From contig JABVXV010000431.1 of NCBI GenBank assembly GCA_013365325.1, positions 1-44,670 of the forward strand: DNA of 44,670 bases, written 5' to 3'. The position numbers and the translations under genes were made by a program. This document shows, in pieces, positions 12,733 to 25,752 of the stretch. The DNA is from Dipetalonema caudispina (lineage: Eukaryota > Nematoda > Chromadorea > Rhabditida > Onchocercidae). A model generated the notes under the pieces. The model was not told where the DNA came from. It did not search any database and worked only from the letters and a program-made list of their open reading frames with translations. Each line of letters begins with the position of its first letter. Position 1 is the stretch's first letter.

Positions 12733-12945
12733 AGTAGCTATAACAGTATCATTCAATTACAAAATTTCAATTAATAATATCAATTATAATCCTGCAATTA
12801 TGTTTTATGTATCGTTCTCGCCGAACTTTACATATCTCATTGTAATTATAAAAGGATTGAATTGAACTATCATTATTAGGTTAGAAGAATAGTTAGGATT
12901 TATTTTACTCATTGAGACAAATATCCTGCACTGTACTGCATGCTA
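12733..12945 (+). repeat. Repeat Y, copy 2 (relic of a duplicated gene end)
   Basis: Same-strand diverged copy of 840-1100. Read on the minus strand near 12935 it still spells a degraded version of the last residues of the intact gene (the ICLNG region becomes ICLNE and then stops), followed by matching 3' flank. This supports duplication of the whole gene end followed by decay. Confidence 0.6.
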
Positions 12946-14147
12946 TATTCCGCATGTTTATATATTACCGTAAAAATCTAATAATCTAACTTCAAGCTTA
13001 CGGAAATAAAATCAAATATGAATCAAATGTTCAAGTCATACCTACAGAGAATAAATTTGAATTTCGATTAAATTCCCATTTATCATATATTTTAGCTAAA
13101 TCTCTCTCATCAATTTACAAACACTATTGTGATTGGATGTATAAAAAGAAATATATAAAAAATTGCACATGCATTGTATTTGTATACATTGTAAAAAAAT
13201 AATTATCGCGTAGGGAAGATATTTTGAGCCAAATTTATGATTATAAACTACAACATTACAATTAATTGGTGCCAATTAATTAGTACCATGTGAAAAACGG
13301 GATTGAAATTTGTTGTCACCACCGAAACTATAACAAGAAGACAAATTGCCATTGCAATGATTGTTAAATTGTGATCAGACCTGTTATATTAAGATATTTT
13401 TCCACCTGTTTAAAGACCCTGCATTTCCTTATTCAGCATATTATTACCACAATGTTTTGTTATCATTATATTCGTTATTCCTCTTTACTTTAATCAGAAA
13501 ACATTTACAACCTTCTTCACTTTCAGGATTTCTCCTCTTCTGTTGGGTTCAATGCAATTCAATAGTTAACAAACCGCACTTTGGCCCGAATAATTTGTAA
13601 CTTAATCTTTTAGCCAAGTTATAATTTATAAAATGACGAAAGAAATGTAATAACTGTTGAATCTTTGTTTAATGAATAATATGCTTCATCCTTAATCATA
13701 TGATAACAAGCCAAAATAAAAATAAATTTTTCATAGCCAAAATATAAGAGGAAACGAAGAGCAGAAATAACAAAGTTCTAAGGACGAAAGAAAATACAAT
13801 TAGTCCAATGGATATGTTTTTAGGTTTCTTCTGTATCATTTTCTCGCTCCACGTCATTTTTATCCTAATTAGTGCTTTAATCGGAACTTTTAGTAATTCA
13901 ACATGAGGGCCTTAATTTCGAAGAATGATAAGTCATCCATCAGACCATCATAACTGAGTAGAAAAAGGAAAAAGAAAAATATAAGAGGGAAATTACAATT
14001 ACTGCTAGCATTAGAAATTACGCGGGGAAACGTTTAAGCTAGCGCTTCCGAATTTCATTGTTTGAATGTTAAAACCAAGTCGAATCTCATTAATGTAACA
14101 GAATTACTGACACAGTTACTTTCCTTCTTGATTCCAAATAATCCATA

Positions 14148-14365
14148 AAAAAGTGATTTGATGTTTTTAAATATTTCCGATTAAATTTACCATTGCCAAT
14201 AAAACATTCATAACTTTGAACAAATGATCAAATTGCCTAACACAGGAAAACTTTATTAATAAATACAACATATTAAAAAGATTGAGTCTAACTCTGGCTG
14301 TACTTATAGATTAGTTGGTTTAGTCGTTAAATTTCTCTAAACCTATTTAGTTGATCTATCATTTC
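14148..14365 (+). repeat. Repeat X, copy 2 (diverged copy of 241-435)
   Basis: Matches 241-435 on the same strand, with an insertion of about 20 bp near 14275-14305. It lies about 325 bp upstream of the collagen start codon, so it contributes sequence to that gene's upstream region. Confidence 0.7.
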
Positions 14366-14689
14366 ATGTTTATGATCTTGTCATTTTGACACGATAATTT
14401 TATCATTTTGTCAGGCAACTGTTCAACTACTTCGTAATTCATTCAAATTATCTCATTTTCACAATTTGGGAAACTACTGATATATAACTGAATAAATATC
14501 GTTAGATTTTCATTAATGAGAAAGCGCAAAATAATATTTAACATTTCCACTCCATAACATCCGTTTTCTATTTCCAATAACAATACTGCTGACAATATTT
14601 TTATTTATGATTATTGATAATGTATTTTATTATGAATCTTTCCTTTTCGTGCCACTCATTTTAGGTCAATTTTTCAAAAAATAAAAGTG

Positions 14690-16976
14690 ATGAAAACAAG
14701 TTTTTGGATTAATGTTACTACAACACTTCTCATGCTGTCACTTTGTATCATAATTTTAATATTTGGTGCGATCATTAACAGTATCAACGAGTTTTACGAA
14801 AATGCCCTTCATGATCTTAAGGAATTCCAAGTTTGCATTTTTATTCATTTTACTGATATTTATTTAATTTACACTTCAGCAATTTTTCTGATTAATATTT
14901 TTTCCCTTGCACTGATTAGATTGTAGATTTTAATTTATGGAATATTGAGAAAACAATGGCATAGTGGATAAACTTTTTGATTCGTAATTCATTTTTAGAT
15001 TATCGAAAAAAGTGTCTGGAATAAACTTTCTCAATTCCCGACTGTGCGAATAATTAGAGGAGTATCGTTGAAAACTTCAGGATTAAACCGAAGACGAAGA
15101 CAAATTTCACGAAAATTACAAGAAATTAATTTAGAAAATGCCAACTATGTAGAATCACTGGAAGAAATTTCCTCACAAATTATTCCTACTGTTCATGCAA
15201 ATCAAGAAGAATTAGAACAAGATTATCTCAGTTCATCAATCCTCAGTAAACTAATTTTTAAGCTACAAAATTATTTTTATATTTCTCATGTTCCGAAGAA
15301 AATATTTAATTTTAAACTATATTTAATTTCATTCTGTTGTAAAAAACAAATGACAGACATAGAGGATGGATTCCGACGGTAACTACCTACTTTTGAAAAA
15401 ACCTATTCCGTTAAATCAAACCCTATTACATTTCATGATAATGTTGTGAATTTTCACTTTTTAATTCACAATTAAATTTGAAAACTTCTTTTCTTTCTAG
15501 AATGCCTGATAATTTATCCATGTCCAGGTGGACCGCCGGGACTTCCAGGAAAGAAGGGAGCAAATGGAGGTAGTATTCTGATGAAAAATTCAAACATTAA
15601 ATAGTTCAAAGAGAAGCAAAATCATATCTTTCCAGAAGAGTTAAAAAGTAAGACTTTTCAGAACCAGGAGTTCCTGGTGTTGATGGTCTCCCTGGCTTGC
15701 CAGGAATTACCATCGGATATGAGATATCAGGTTGTGTCAAATGTCCAGCGGGTCCAACTGGCCAAAAAGGACCAGATGGACCTCGAGGAAAAGATGGTGT
15801 GCCTGGCAAGCCAGGTTTAGCTGGAGCAGTAAACATCCCTGGTCCACGAGGACCAATCGGTGATCCAGGACCTCCAGGTAAGAATTAAAATATTTTAATT
15901 AATTCATTTAAATTCGTGTACTTTAAAATACAGCTTTAGTTCCAATAATTTTGAAATGGAATGTGGAGGAGAGACTTGAGATAAAAAGATACAAAAACTT
16001 TCCGGATGGGTCATCCGACATGGAAACTGTGTCATTCTCCAAACTTTTGAACTCAAAGTTCATTTTAAAAAATTCTTAAATTTAGGTTTGCCTGGGGAGA
16101 AAGGAGAACCAGGTGTGCCCGGTACACCTGGTACACCCGGTACTGTGTGTTTAACTGGTGCTTCTGGACCGAAAGGACCACCAGGACCACAAGGTTTTGC
16201 TGGAGAACCTGGAATTCCTGGTGAACAAGGACCACCTGGTGAAATCGGACCAATTGGTCCAATAGGAGCTGATGGTGAACCAGGCTCAGACGGAGCACCG
16301 GGACTTGATGGAATGGTTAGCCTACAATTTTGCAACTTTAGCTATTTTGAAAAATCCATTAATTAATTTCGAAACAAACAGAAATCTTCAAAGCATTCTT
16401 TGAAATTTTAATTGGCATATGAGAGAATGATTTCAAAATAGTAAACCTTGCAATTCTTCTACTGTAAATGATGAACACTAGTTGAGGAATGAATTCTCTA
16501 AGTGTGAAAGCAAACTTTTTCGAAATATTACTTATTTTTAGCCTGGACCACCAGGAATTCCTGGCATTGATGGTCAATATTGCATTTGTCCATCACGGAA
16601 TAAAACACGAACAACATCATCATATCCAAAGCCACCAGCTTTTCAACCCTCCAAAGTACGCTCAACGAATCGACAACCTTCAAATGAACTGACACATGCA
16701 AAAAGTACCAGTTCACAAATTCAACAGAATACAAAATCAAAAATTGGTCCCTATTACAGAAAAATTTTAGAATCTATAGCACAAAAAACTCCTGGCTCCG
16801 AATTTAAATCCATTTTACTTCCAAAACAAATTGATTTCAATTCATTTCCTGCTTCTGGCCAATTATCCACGATAGGATCTGCTATGCAGTATGTAGGAAA
16901 CTATAAACGAAGTTATACGGCAGCACCACCATATACTTCTATTCAGCAGAGAACTGTCGTCGAATCAAAGAATTGA
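14690..16976 (+). CDS. Nematode cuticle collagen, 445 aa, with a long C-terminal tail
   Basis: Exons 14690-14830, 14999-15245, 15501-15569, 15662-15877, 16086-16315, 16542-16976; phases close and the stop is TGA. The start is the ATG at 14690; a GTG three bases upstream is in frame but not needed. Residues 6-35 form a hydrophobic signal-anchor, as in the cuticle collagen N-terminal domain. RRRRQ at 78-82 is the furin-type processing box. Gly-X-Y repeats run from about 139 to 312. They are interrupted by a CVKC stretch in the fourth exon and by a single Cys (TVCLTG) in the fifth, with paired cysteines flanking both ends (C131/C137 and C315/C317). The last 128 residues are non-collagenous, rich in Ser, Thr, Gln, Lys and Pro, and much longer than the usual short tail. 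It should be secreted by the hypodermis and built into the cuticle. I cannot assign a specific col, rol or dpy orthologue. Confidence 0.93.
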
Positions 16977-19342
16977 CATTTTTGCCCGCAGCTATTCACA
17001 GTTTCCTTTATCACACTAATTTTGACATTCTATCTTCAGATGTCAAAATTTTTTAACTATCATGAAAGTACCAAAGATCAAAAAGTTGATCCCAAATTCT
17101 TTTCTTTTATTAACATTCATGTAATAAATATGCTACTGAATGTTTCCTTATAGAGTTAAAATAACGAATATTTGAAATATTTAATCTTATCAGTCCAGAA
17201 AACATTGCAACAATTTATAGGTTTGAAACAACTTAAAAAATTTTACAAACTTCTACCAGAATATATTAATTTTTAAAATACAGAATTTTTTTTAAGCTCT
17301 AAATTCACACTGTTATTAGACACTGACTTGAATAAAAATCTCACTAGCAATTAAAAGGATGGAAACTCACAGATTTGGCAGTCATCGATCGTTATCTCGT
17401 TACATTTTTAATTTGAATAATTTACTTTTTATAACCTGAAATGTTGCATACCTATTTGGATATATAACAAATCTGATCTAATCAAAGTACATTGGACATC
17501 ATTTCCAACGAAATGAGTGTAATGATTTCTTCTACAGTCATATCACGAAAATCACAGATATAATTTTGTGACTTTCGACTGGGGTTCGAATTTGCAAAGT
17601 AGAAAGTACTAAAACAATGTTAAGATGAAGAAGAAAAATGAGACTTACAAGTTGGATAAGTCGAGATTTCTAGAAAAAATATTCACCTACCATTCTAGAA
17701 ATGTTGGCCATAAGTCTACCATAATCTGATACTTTTATCGATTCCTTATTAGTTCTTCTAATTAATTATGCTCTGGCAATCACATTCAATCATTTTTATA
17801 TATCTTTGCTGTATCTTCCATTATTCATCTTCACAGCGCCATTATTTGTTGGAAATACAAAAAAAAAAAAAAAAAAAAAATTTAGTATCACAAGAAGGTA
17901 AATAATGCAAGCAACATTTGTTTTGCTCCTGAATGGTCAAACTCTGATACCGGTGAAAAAAGGAAATGATGATCCATAAAGTGTCATAAGATGCAAACAA
18001 CCGTTTAGGGTATTCGAAAAAATGAATTAGCATAAATTCTAACACCGAGTTAATTTAGCAAATTAACTCGGTGTTAAAGTCTAAATCTATCAATAATTCT
18101 TGATAGCTCTATTAAAAAATCGCTTCCACAACCATGTAATTATTTTTTGAAAATATAACTGTGGTTAATGTTGCAACCAAAGGAATGGTCAAATGATATT
18201 AACAAAAAATTCTACTTTATGGGAGCAAATAGAAATAGATCATTTCAATCAAAAAAAACCCAAACATACAATTACATTATTCTTTTTTATACATAGATAC
18301 AAAAATTTCAAGACTAAACCTAATAAAATTATGAAGTTAACAAATCCAATAAAAGAACAGCAACGGATTTTTTTCTTTTCATGATTACCATAGTCGAGAG
18401 GAAGTTGAGTTTTCAAAATCAACATTTCGGCACAAGAACTTCGAGCGCAATGACAGGAACTATTTACAAGATATCATGTACCCGCTAAAAGTGAGAAATA
18501 AATGGAACAGATATGTACAATGAGGTACAAAAATTACTGAAAATAATGTGCAACTTAACTCAAGTTACTGAAGAAATTAACGAAAAACCATTTAAGTTCT
18601 CCAAAGAAACTCATCCATAATCCGTATTACATATTACAATATATCAATATAGAAAGAATGGGGTACAATGAATCCAATTCCATTATAATGTCTGTTTATG
18701 AGTAAAATTAAATTCAATTCTTAAAATTTAAGGATCTAAAATCAAACAAATAGTAGCGAAGCGGTAGGAATAAGCGTATTATACATATACATATATGTTA
18801 AAGCGATAAAAGAACAACTAAATATAAAAAAGGGAAAACAGTTTACAAAAATAGTGAAAATTAAAAACGCTGCTAGGAATATTTCATCAGCACTGTCAAT
18901 CCAAATAAAACTCCAACATCCGCTATAACATTTCATGAGAAGGGATGAACTCTCCGAAAACCAGTGAAGTTTTTTTCAAAACTTTCAAATCAAATTTCAT
19001 CCTTCAGTACCAAAATAAAACCATTATTCTTTATTCATCAAAAGTAATATTACATCCTTTGTAATGGAGTATTTTATCACTACTGTCAATCCAAAGAAGT
19101 TCATAATTTCAAATGAATAGAAGGATTAACTTTATCATTCAACCCATCTTCTAGGAAAGGATTCGAAGAGTAAAAGTTTTACAAACCAGATAGAACAACA
19201 AGCATTTAATAAGCTACAATTACGATGGTCCGCTTAGTGTCGGAAAATATTAAAGTCAGATAAAACCTGACAGAAACTTACCATATAAAAAGAAATGAAT
19301 AATGACTGGAAAAAATTACCGAATCATTGAATAAGAAAGAAA
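16977..19342. other. Convergent intergenic region
   Basis: 2.4 kb between the collagen stop and the exonuclease stop, so it contains both 3' UTRs and flanks. No coding region supported. It holds an A22 run (17859-17880) and a perfect hairpin at 18040-18076, and the part from about 18.1 to 18.9 kb is A-rich on the plus strand. Confidence 0.6.
18040..18076. repeat. Perfect 17-bp inverted repeat with a 3-nt loop
   Basis: The left arm TAACACCGAGTTAATTT (18040-18056) and right arm AAATTAACTCGGTGTTA (18060-18076) are exact reverse complements around the loop AGC. The stem carries a GC-rich core (CACCGAG) unlike the AT-rich surroundings. The loop is too tight for a typical microRNA precursor. It could be a cruciform, the core of a small palindromic element, or a 3'-end structure. 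Confidence 0.85.
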
Positions 19343-22300
19343 TTATTGTTTGTCACAAAAAAGTGGTAGCGTTCCAGTGAGAGGTTCTTGCTTTGAGCAA
19401 ATTTCATTTATACTGAGATCAAGTCGAGATGCCCAATCAACGCATTTCTCATACAACATCAACATACAGTAAGCATCTAGTGCTGCATATCGTAACTGAA
19501 AAAAAATATGAGAATATGACTTTGAGTTGACTAATCTACTGAACTGCTAAATGACTGAACGATTAACACTAAATCATCGAAAATCTGAAGCTTTGATTTT
19601 GACACTTCAAAAGGTAATGGTTGGTAAATGACGAAAGACCTAAAGGATGGATGATTTTTACCTTCCCAATAGGCTACTTAATAGAAATACCGTACACTTT
19701 CTGGCCTCATTTTCAAACAAAACGAAACTTTTATAAAATACCTGCAAATCGCGAAGTGGACGCCGATCCCAAACAGAACACTGCTCTGTTTTATCTAATG
19801 GTTTACCTAAGACGCGCTCACACAATGCTGATAATCCTCTGATTTCTTTTAGTAATGGATTTTCTTCAACATTTCTCATGTCTTGTTCTTCTTGTTTTTG
19901 TTCTGACTAGAAAAAATAAAACGTTAATATGAAGTAAACAAAGCCTACTTCAACCTCCAACGTATTATAAAAAGATGAAAGGAATAAACTAACTAACTAC
20001 ATTGTGAGACGAACCTCTTATATTTTCTTAAAGAATTAATACTGCGAAGAAATCGTCAGCAAAAAAACATTAAGTGAAAATTCTGAGTTAATGAAAAACT
20101 AATAGCGTATTAAAATGGCAACAAAAAATGTCTCTATAAAATATCAACTGAAATGAAATATTTCCAACACTGTTATAAAGTAACTGCAAACTGAACAGTT
20201 ATCTCCATCCGTCATCTTCATTATCCCTTCAATCCCGGTTTGCTATTAAAAGTCATATCAATTGTATAGCAATTAAAACTTAGAAAATAGACAGAATTTG
20301 AGATTCCTCCTACTTCCCCGAAAGTTTTATATCTAATGGTTTCTGGAAAATTTCATTTTTCAATTCAAAGTAACCAGCAAGTCAATAAATACAATTTTAA
20401 AACGAGAGAGATGCGAAGAAAAACAAAACTCACTAATTCCTTCACTTTCTCTATTTCTATTGTTGATGATGATGCTACATCATCCGATTTATTCACTAAT
20501 TGGGATAAATCAATCGATACAAAGTTTGTCCTTCCTTCCACGTCCTTCTTACAATTTGTTACATGAGTCCACGCACTCCCATCCATTTCAGCAGATATAA
20601 TAATACCATTTCTTATTCCTTCTGTAGATCTTTCACTTGTCTCTATTTTTTCCGGATAAAAAACTCCATCCAGATTTATCTCTGGTCTCTCCGAACTTTC
20701 TCTCATTAACTATAACAAAGTTTCAGAAATCAAGTATAAATCTTTTATAGAGTGAAAAAATAACAAATTCTGTAAACATTATTATTACTAGTTTCAACAT
20801 ACTTTTAATCCATTACAAATAAATAAAATTACACATCAGCAATGCTGCAATTAAAATTTTATACTAACCGATTTAACAAGTTTACCAATACATATCAAAT
20901 TTTTTGGATGACACAAAGCAGAACAACGCTGCACCGCACTTCGTAATTGAATAAGATCCTCATCAAACTGATAACCTTAAAGGCATTCCATTAAAATACA
21001 ACATTCTTTGAAACATTTAAACGATTCTTACTTTGACAAAATACCTGAAATTTTTGGCCAAATCTCACTCTGTTAATAGAAATGTTTCAGATAATTCAGA
21101 GTAATGAATTTGGCAATAATGAATTATTGTAAGTTGATAAATGTCCACTGAAAAAGGCATTTATAGATGTCCCCTTCCCGCTAAAGCTTTCACGTTGGTT
21201 AAACCATTTATAGTTTGGAAATGAAGAAAATTACAAAACGAACCTATTTTTAAAAGCTTCCATTCAACAAATAATTTTTCAAAAAAATTTATTAGTATAT
21301 CAGACTTTATTTCCTCTACGTCTATTATAAATATATGATATGGAATAGCCAGCTGTAGAATGGTTGCTCTGAAAACATTACAACACTTGTCAATTTGTTC
21401 AATTAGTAGCTGAATATCATACACAATCACTTTGTTATTTGAACGAAGCTGCTTATCAATCATCGACTTTAATGATTTAGCCTAAAATTTGCTATTCAAA
21501 AATGCTGTAAATAGAAAATCCAACTTGAAAAATAATATAGATGTAGAAGAATAAGTAACTCTACACAGTCATTCATCCTTCTCAAATTTTATCTTACTGT
21601 TCAGCTTTCAAAAGCATTTTTCCATTCATTTATAGATCAGAACATAATTATGTTAGAGAATACCAAAACCAACTTGCTGTAGGAAACATAAGAAGACCAT
21701 TCTGCATCTATACCAACCGGTGGAAAACTATCATTTGCATAATCTTCCAGCAAATTAGCAACACGCTTCAAATGTGATGGATGTCGTACAAATTCAATTG
21801 GTTCTACTGATTCCGGTATGCTTAAATATGGTGGATTCGGCGTCCGTGGATCCAAGCGTTCCTCATTACTGTAAAATGTCCTCAAGTATTAGGGTCAGAT
21901 TTGCACAACAAAGTTTATGATCATGTTTGTTACATTTATCGTAAATCATATTTATATGGAGTTTCTACACTATATCTTGAACAATTTGTTATTAATATGA
22001 ATGCTAGTGTAAAAGCAAGTGCTACTTATTACTTCAGTGACTCGTGATTATTAAAATGTCATCTGGCATTTTATCAAAATGAAAGCTTCACTATACAAGG
22101 TCTCAGTCGCAAGCTAAAATATTGCAACAATTTGACCTATTACGTGTCATATGTTTTCTTCCATCGACTGGTATTTTGCAAAGTCGCCACATTTCTGCGC
22201 CTTGAGGATCTTTAAAATCTTTGCTGAGTGTCTGCACGACGAATTTTCTCATGGACGGTCTCTGTGCCAGTATTGTCCAAATCACTTCATGCAGGTTCTC

Positions 22301-24876
22301 AATCTAAAAAGCTTGCATTTTAACAGAAGGTTTTTAGGTCAACAAGAAATATAAAAATAGTTCGACTGTATGATTTACTAGGTCAATTTTTTCTTCATTA
22401 GTTAAATTCAAACTCACTGCTCGAATCGAATCCGAAGATAGGTTGAATCTAATCAAAACTTGCAATCTCAATCTCTGTGAAGGAAAAATGAGATCCTTCT
22501 TCGCAAATTAGTTATAACTCTACTACTTCTTTTTCTTCTGATGATTTCATTTGTAAGGATCTTAAGAAAGGAAAAGTGTATACCTTCCACGTCTTTTCAC
22601 AGTAATACTTCGCGGCACACTTTTTAACTAAATGATGAGCCCATCTAACATTAATTCGATCATCTGACGGTGGTAATCCCCTCAAATCTCTCATCAAGGT
22701 TGAAAATGAATCACGAAATCCAACGTATGTATATGCCACAACTCTGCCGTTTGAATCATTTTGCTTTACCGATCCCAAATAATTGACTGGAATTTAATCA
22801 AAGATTTAAATTACATAGCAAACATGGGTAATAAGATATATGATGGCTTCATTCAAGCGTTATTTAAAAATTACACAAGATTTAATTAATACATTATATT
22901 CATATTTCTTTCCCACCAAAAGTTTTGGAGAACAATACGAGAAATACCAGCAATTACCAATTGCACGCTCCCATTCCTTCGGCGAACTAGCCAATTTCTC
23001 CACTCGTAACAGAACATCACGGCATCTCTGCCGAAATTCTTCACCTCGTTTTGCAGCAAATGATTCAACACTACAGGCACGTAAAGGGCCCAAAAGAGCA
23101 GCGGAGTATAAAATTGATGGATCGTCGAAGTAACGTGAAAGTACTTTGTTACGAATGCAGTAATCAACAGCAGCAAAACTAGAAGTAAAAAACTTACTAA
23201 GTCTCGAGACAATGCTTACTTTATGACTGATGTTAATTGATGTGTCTATCCATTATTTCGAAATTGAATATTTTTGATTGTAAAATATTTTTGTGTTGAC
23301 GGAAACGAATATTTCTATAAGACTATAAAGGACTATAAGCTAGTGAGAAAAGATGACCGAAATTTCCGATTAAGGAACTCAGCAAAAACGATCTCTTATG
23401 GAGTGAAACGGTTACTACGCGATGATCACTACTCTTGATATCTTTATGTTGAAATGTAGTGAAAAAAAAAAGTCACGAAAAACCTTGCTTTTCCCATCGA
23501 CGCAGCATCAGAAATAATTGCCACTACATCCTTTGGACACTTGTTGAAATTCAACACATAATCAGCTAAACTCCAAAAATTCGAGTCAAAACTGAAATTC
23601 AGCGACACCAAATCCCTCAAAATTCTGCAGCGTTGCTCATCAGTGACACTTACATGGACATTTGAAATTGAATCTTGCTTACGCTGAAACAAGAAAGCTA
23701 TTTCAAATATAAAGATCAAATAAACATGTTAATTACTAATGACAAATTACTCAAGAGGGAAACGAATAATCGAGATTTTCATTTAGAAATGATATAAGTT
23801 ATTAAATCTCGAAAAGTTATTCCACATAAAGTATTATACTTACATCTTTCTCTTTTGTTCTATTTGGCACACGTTCTGCAGCTAAAACGCTCATAAAAGC
23901 CTGTAAATTGTCCGCACAGTAGAGTGATTTAATTGCAAAAACAACTGAAATGATTGCTGTAGATCTAAAAGCAATCAAAAAAGGAATCGAGTAAAATTTT
24001 TCGAATAATACGCATAACCATAATATCGTATGAAAACTTCACTTCCTAACCTGTGCAATGAGAAAAATCAAATGATAAAATCTCGGTGTCCACCAGCTAT
24101 TATATTTTGGACATTCAGCTGCAACAACGGGAAATTGTTCAATCACTGCTGCGAAAGCATCAATCAGAAGGCATGGCTCGAATCTGCATATTTCGAAATC
24201 AATTAAATAAGAAATATGGATCATCATTTTCCATTAACATTATCAAAATATGAATGCATCTTCTTAAAACACCAAGAAAATAATAAGAAAAAAAAAAAAA
24301 AAAAAACGTTAGAGCAACCAAATTAAATTCGAAAAAGTCAACCTTAAAATCAAATCAAATTCGAATTCAATAATTGAAGAAATTTCGAATATTAGGTCAC
24401 AAACAACAGGTAACTCTTATAAAAATTATAGCTTAGAGTATTTTTCCAGGACGCCATCATTTAGGGTGATATCGGTCTCTCCTACTCATGTTACTTCGCG
24501 CTTCTCAAGAGATTTCATCAATGAAGCTAACAATCAAGTTCAATAACTGTTTTGCATCTGAAAGATTTGAAAGTAAAAACGAAAAAGGAGGAGAATCGGG
24601 AATCTTTGAGGGATTTATTAAAACTTTAACAATAATTTAAAAGAGGATGAATCACCTGCTCACAAATAATTCGTAGCCAATTTGCTTTATTGATGGAATA
24701 ATGCGACCCTGCTTATCCGTCTTCAAACGAAATGCTTCATCAATGATGTTACGAATGATTACCGGATCAATTGATGAAGATATAGGCTGAGTAGATGATG
24801 GTACCGATAATGACGGCGGTATCGTCACTGATTGTGAGGTCATCTCTGAAATGTCCATCACTGGAAACCGCTGCAT
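19343..24876 (-). CDS. DEDDy 3'-5' exonuclease, MUT-7 / Nibbler / EXD3 family, 764 aa
   Basis: Exons in transcription order: 24656-24876, 24051-24183, 23844-23900, 23484-23683, 22958-23178, 22584-22786, 22418-22474, 22137-22303, 21674-21868, 21244-21368, 21045-21067, 20869-20967, 20434-20709, 19742-19906, 19343-19495; phases close, stop TAA. The N-terminal ~400 residues are mostly helical-looking, as in Nibbler/MUT-7. The nuclease follows: GIDAEW gives Asp474 and Glu476 (motif I), FGQKFQFDEDL gives Asp536 (II), and LRYAALDAY gives Tyr717 and Asp721 (III), so the DEDDy set is complete. CSVWDRRPL just before motif III is a family hallmark. An acidic, Ser-rich insert of about 90 residues (exon 20434-20709) separates motifs II and III. 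In animals these enzymes trim the 3' ends of small RNAs or serve RNA silencing. The length is closer to C. elegans ZK1098.3 than to the longer MUT-7, as I recall them, so either orthology is possible. Confidence 0.9.
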
Positions 24877-25720
24877 TTCGTTAAATTAGTGGCGCAAACG
24901 ATGATTCGTAGAACCGCTCCTGTTGATAATGAAAATTAAAATGAAATTAAGATTGATGTAAGAGAGATATGAAGATGTTAACAAGAATCATTAAAAATAT
25001 TGAGGGAGAATAAGAGAGAAAAAAGGAGGGCGAGAGAGAGAGAGAGGGAGAGGGAGAGAAGGAAAGAAATATTTTAGGAAGTTATGATTAATTTGAAATT
25101 ATAATTTTAAAGAAGTCATCCTAGTAATGGAAAGAATAAATAATGAAATGAACATAAAATATATTGATAGACATATAAAAATATCAGGAAAAAAAAAAAA
25201 AAAAAGGAAACTGTAAACTTAAAAGATGTATAGTAATCTTATTTTATTCAGTACAAGCCAGAAAATGATCATTTCCGGAAAAAAACATGCAAAGAAAAGT
25301 GGTTATATTATAAGGTAAAATCTTTGTGTGATCATTTAATTTTCTCATTCTTCAAAATGGCATTCAATAAATGGTATTGTTGTATTCTCAGAATTTTCGG
25401 ATGAAATCTTTCGAATCAAATTACGACATCCTACAGGAAGGAAATGATAACAACAAGGAAGGATATATGATGATCAAATAATAATGATCTTTAAATTTTA
25501 CCTAGCATATGTTAACAAAATATTTTATATATTGGTATAGGTCTATAATAATTGAGAATTTTGTTAGATTTTTTTTTGGCTATATCAAAATTTGATAATC
25601 ACAATATTAAAAAGTTCAAGAAAGTAAACATGTTTTGGAAATTGAGGAAATTATTATGCTACTGATCACTTACTCAATTATTATATTTGATAAATGGGAA
25701 GAGTATTTTACTGTATACTA

Positions 25721-25752
<32 letters not shown>

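Larger units (their letters stand above)
9129..14689. other. Gene-poor 5.5 kb region with decayed copies of the neighbouring locus
   Basis: No intact gene found. Minus-strand open frames here (for example 11694-11894, 12085-12300, 12304-12492) are Phe/Leu/Ile-rich translations of T-rich DNA and lack splice or family support. The region holds diverged pieces of the secreted-protein locus (10881-10925, 11717-11765, 12733-12945, 14148-14365), a tRNA/SINE-like element at 10262-10293, and an A-rich strand-biased stretch. Confidence 0.6.

Noticed and set aside
15606..16335. Pro/Gly-rich open frames on the minus strand
   Set aside because: Antisense reading of the collagen Gly-X-Y repeats; codons for Gly and Pro are reverse complements of each other.
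18040..18076. The hairpin as a microRNA precursor
   Set aside because: The loop is 3 nt and the stem 17 bp, too short and tight for Drosha/Dicer processing.
22886..23212. Leu-rich, membrane-like minus-strand open frame
   Set aside because: Shadow of exonuclease exon 22958-23178, whose own frame has correct phases on both sides.
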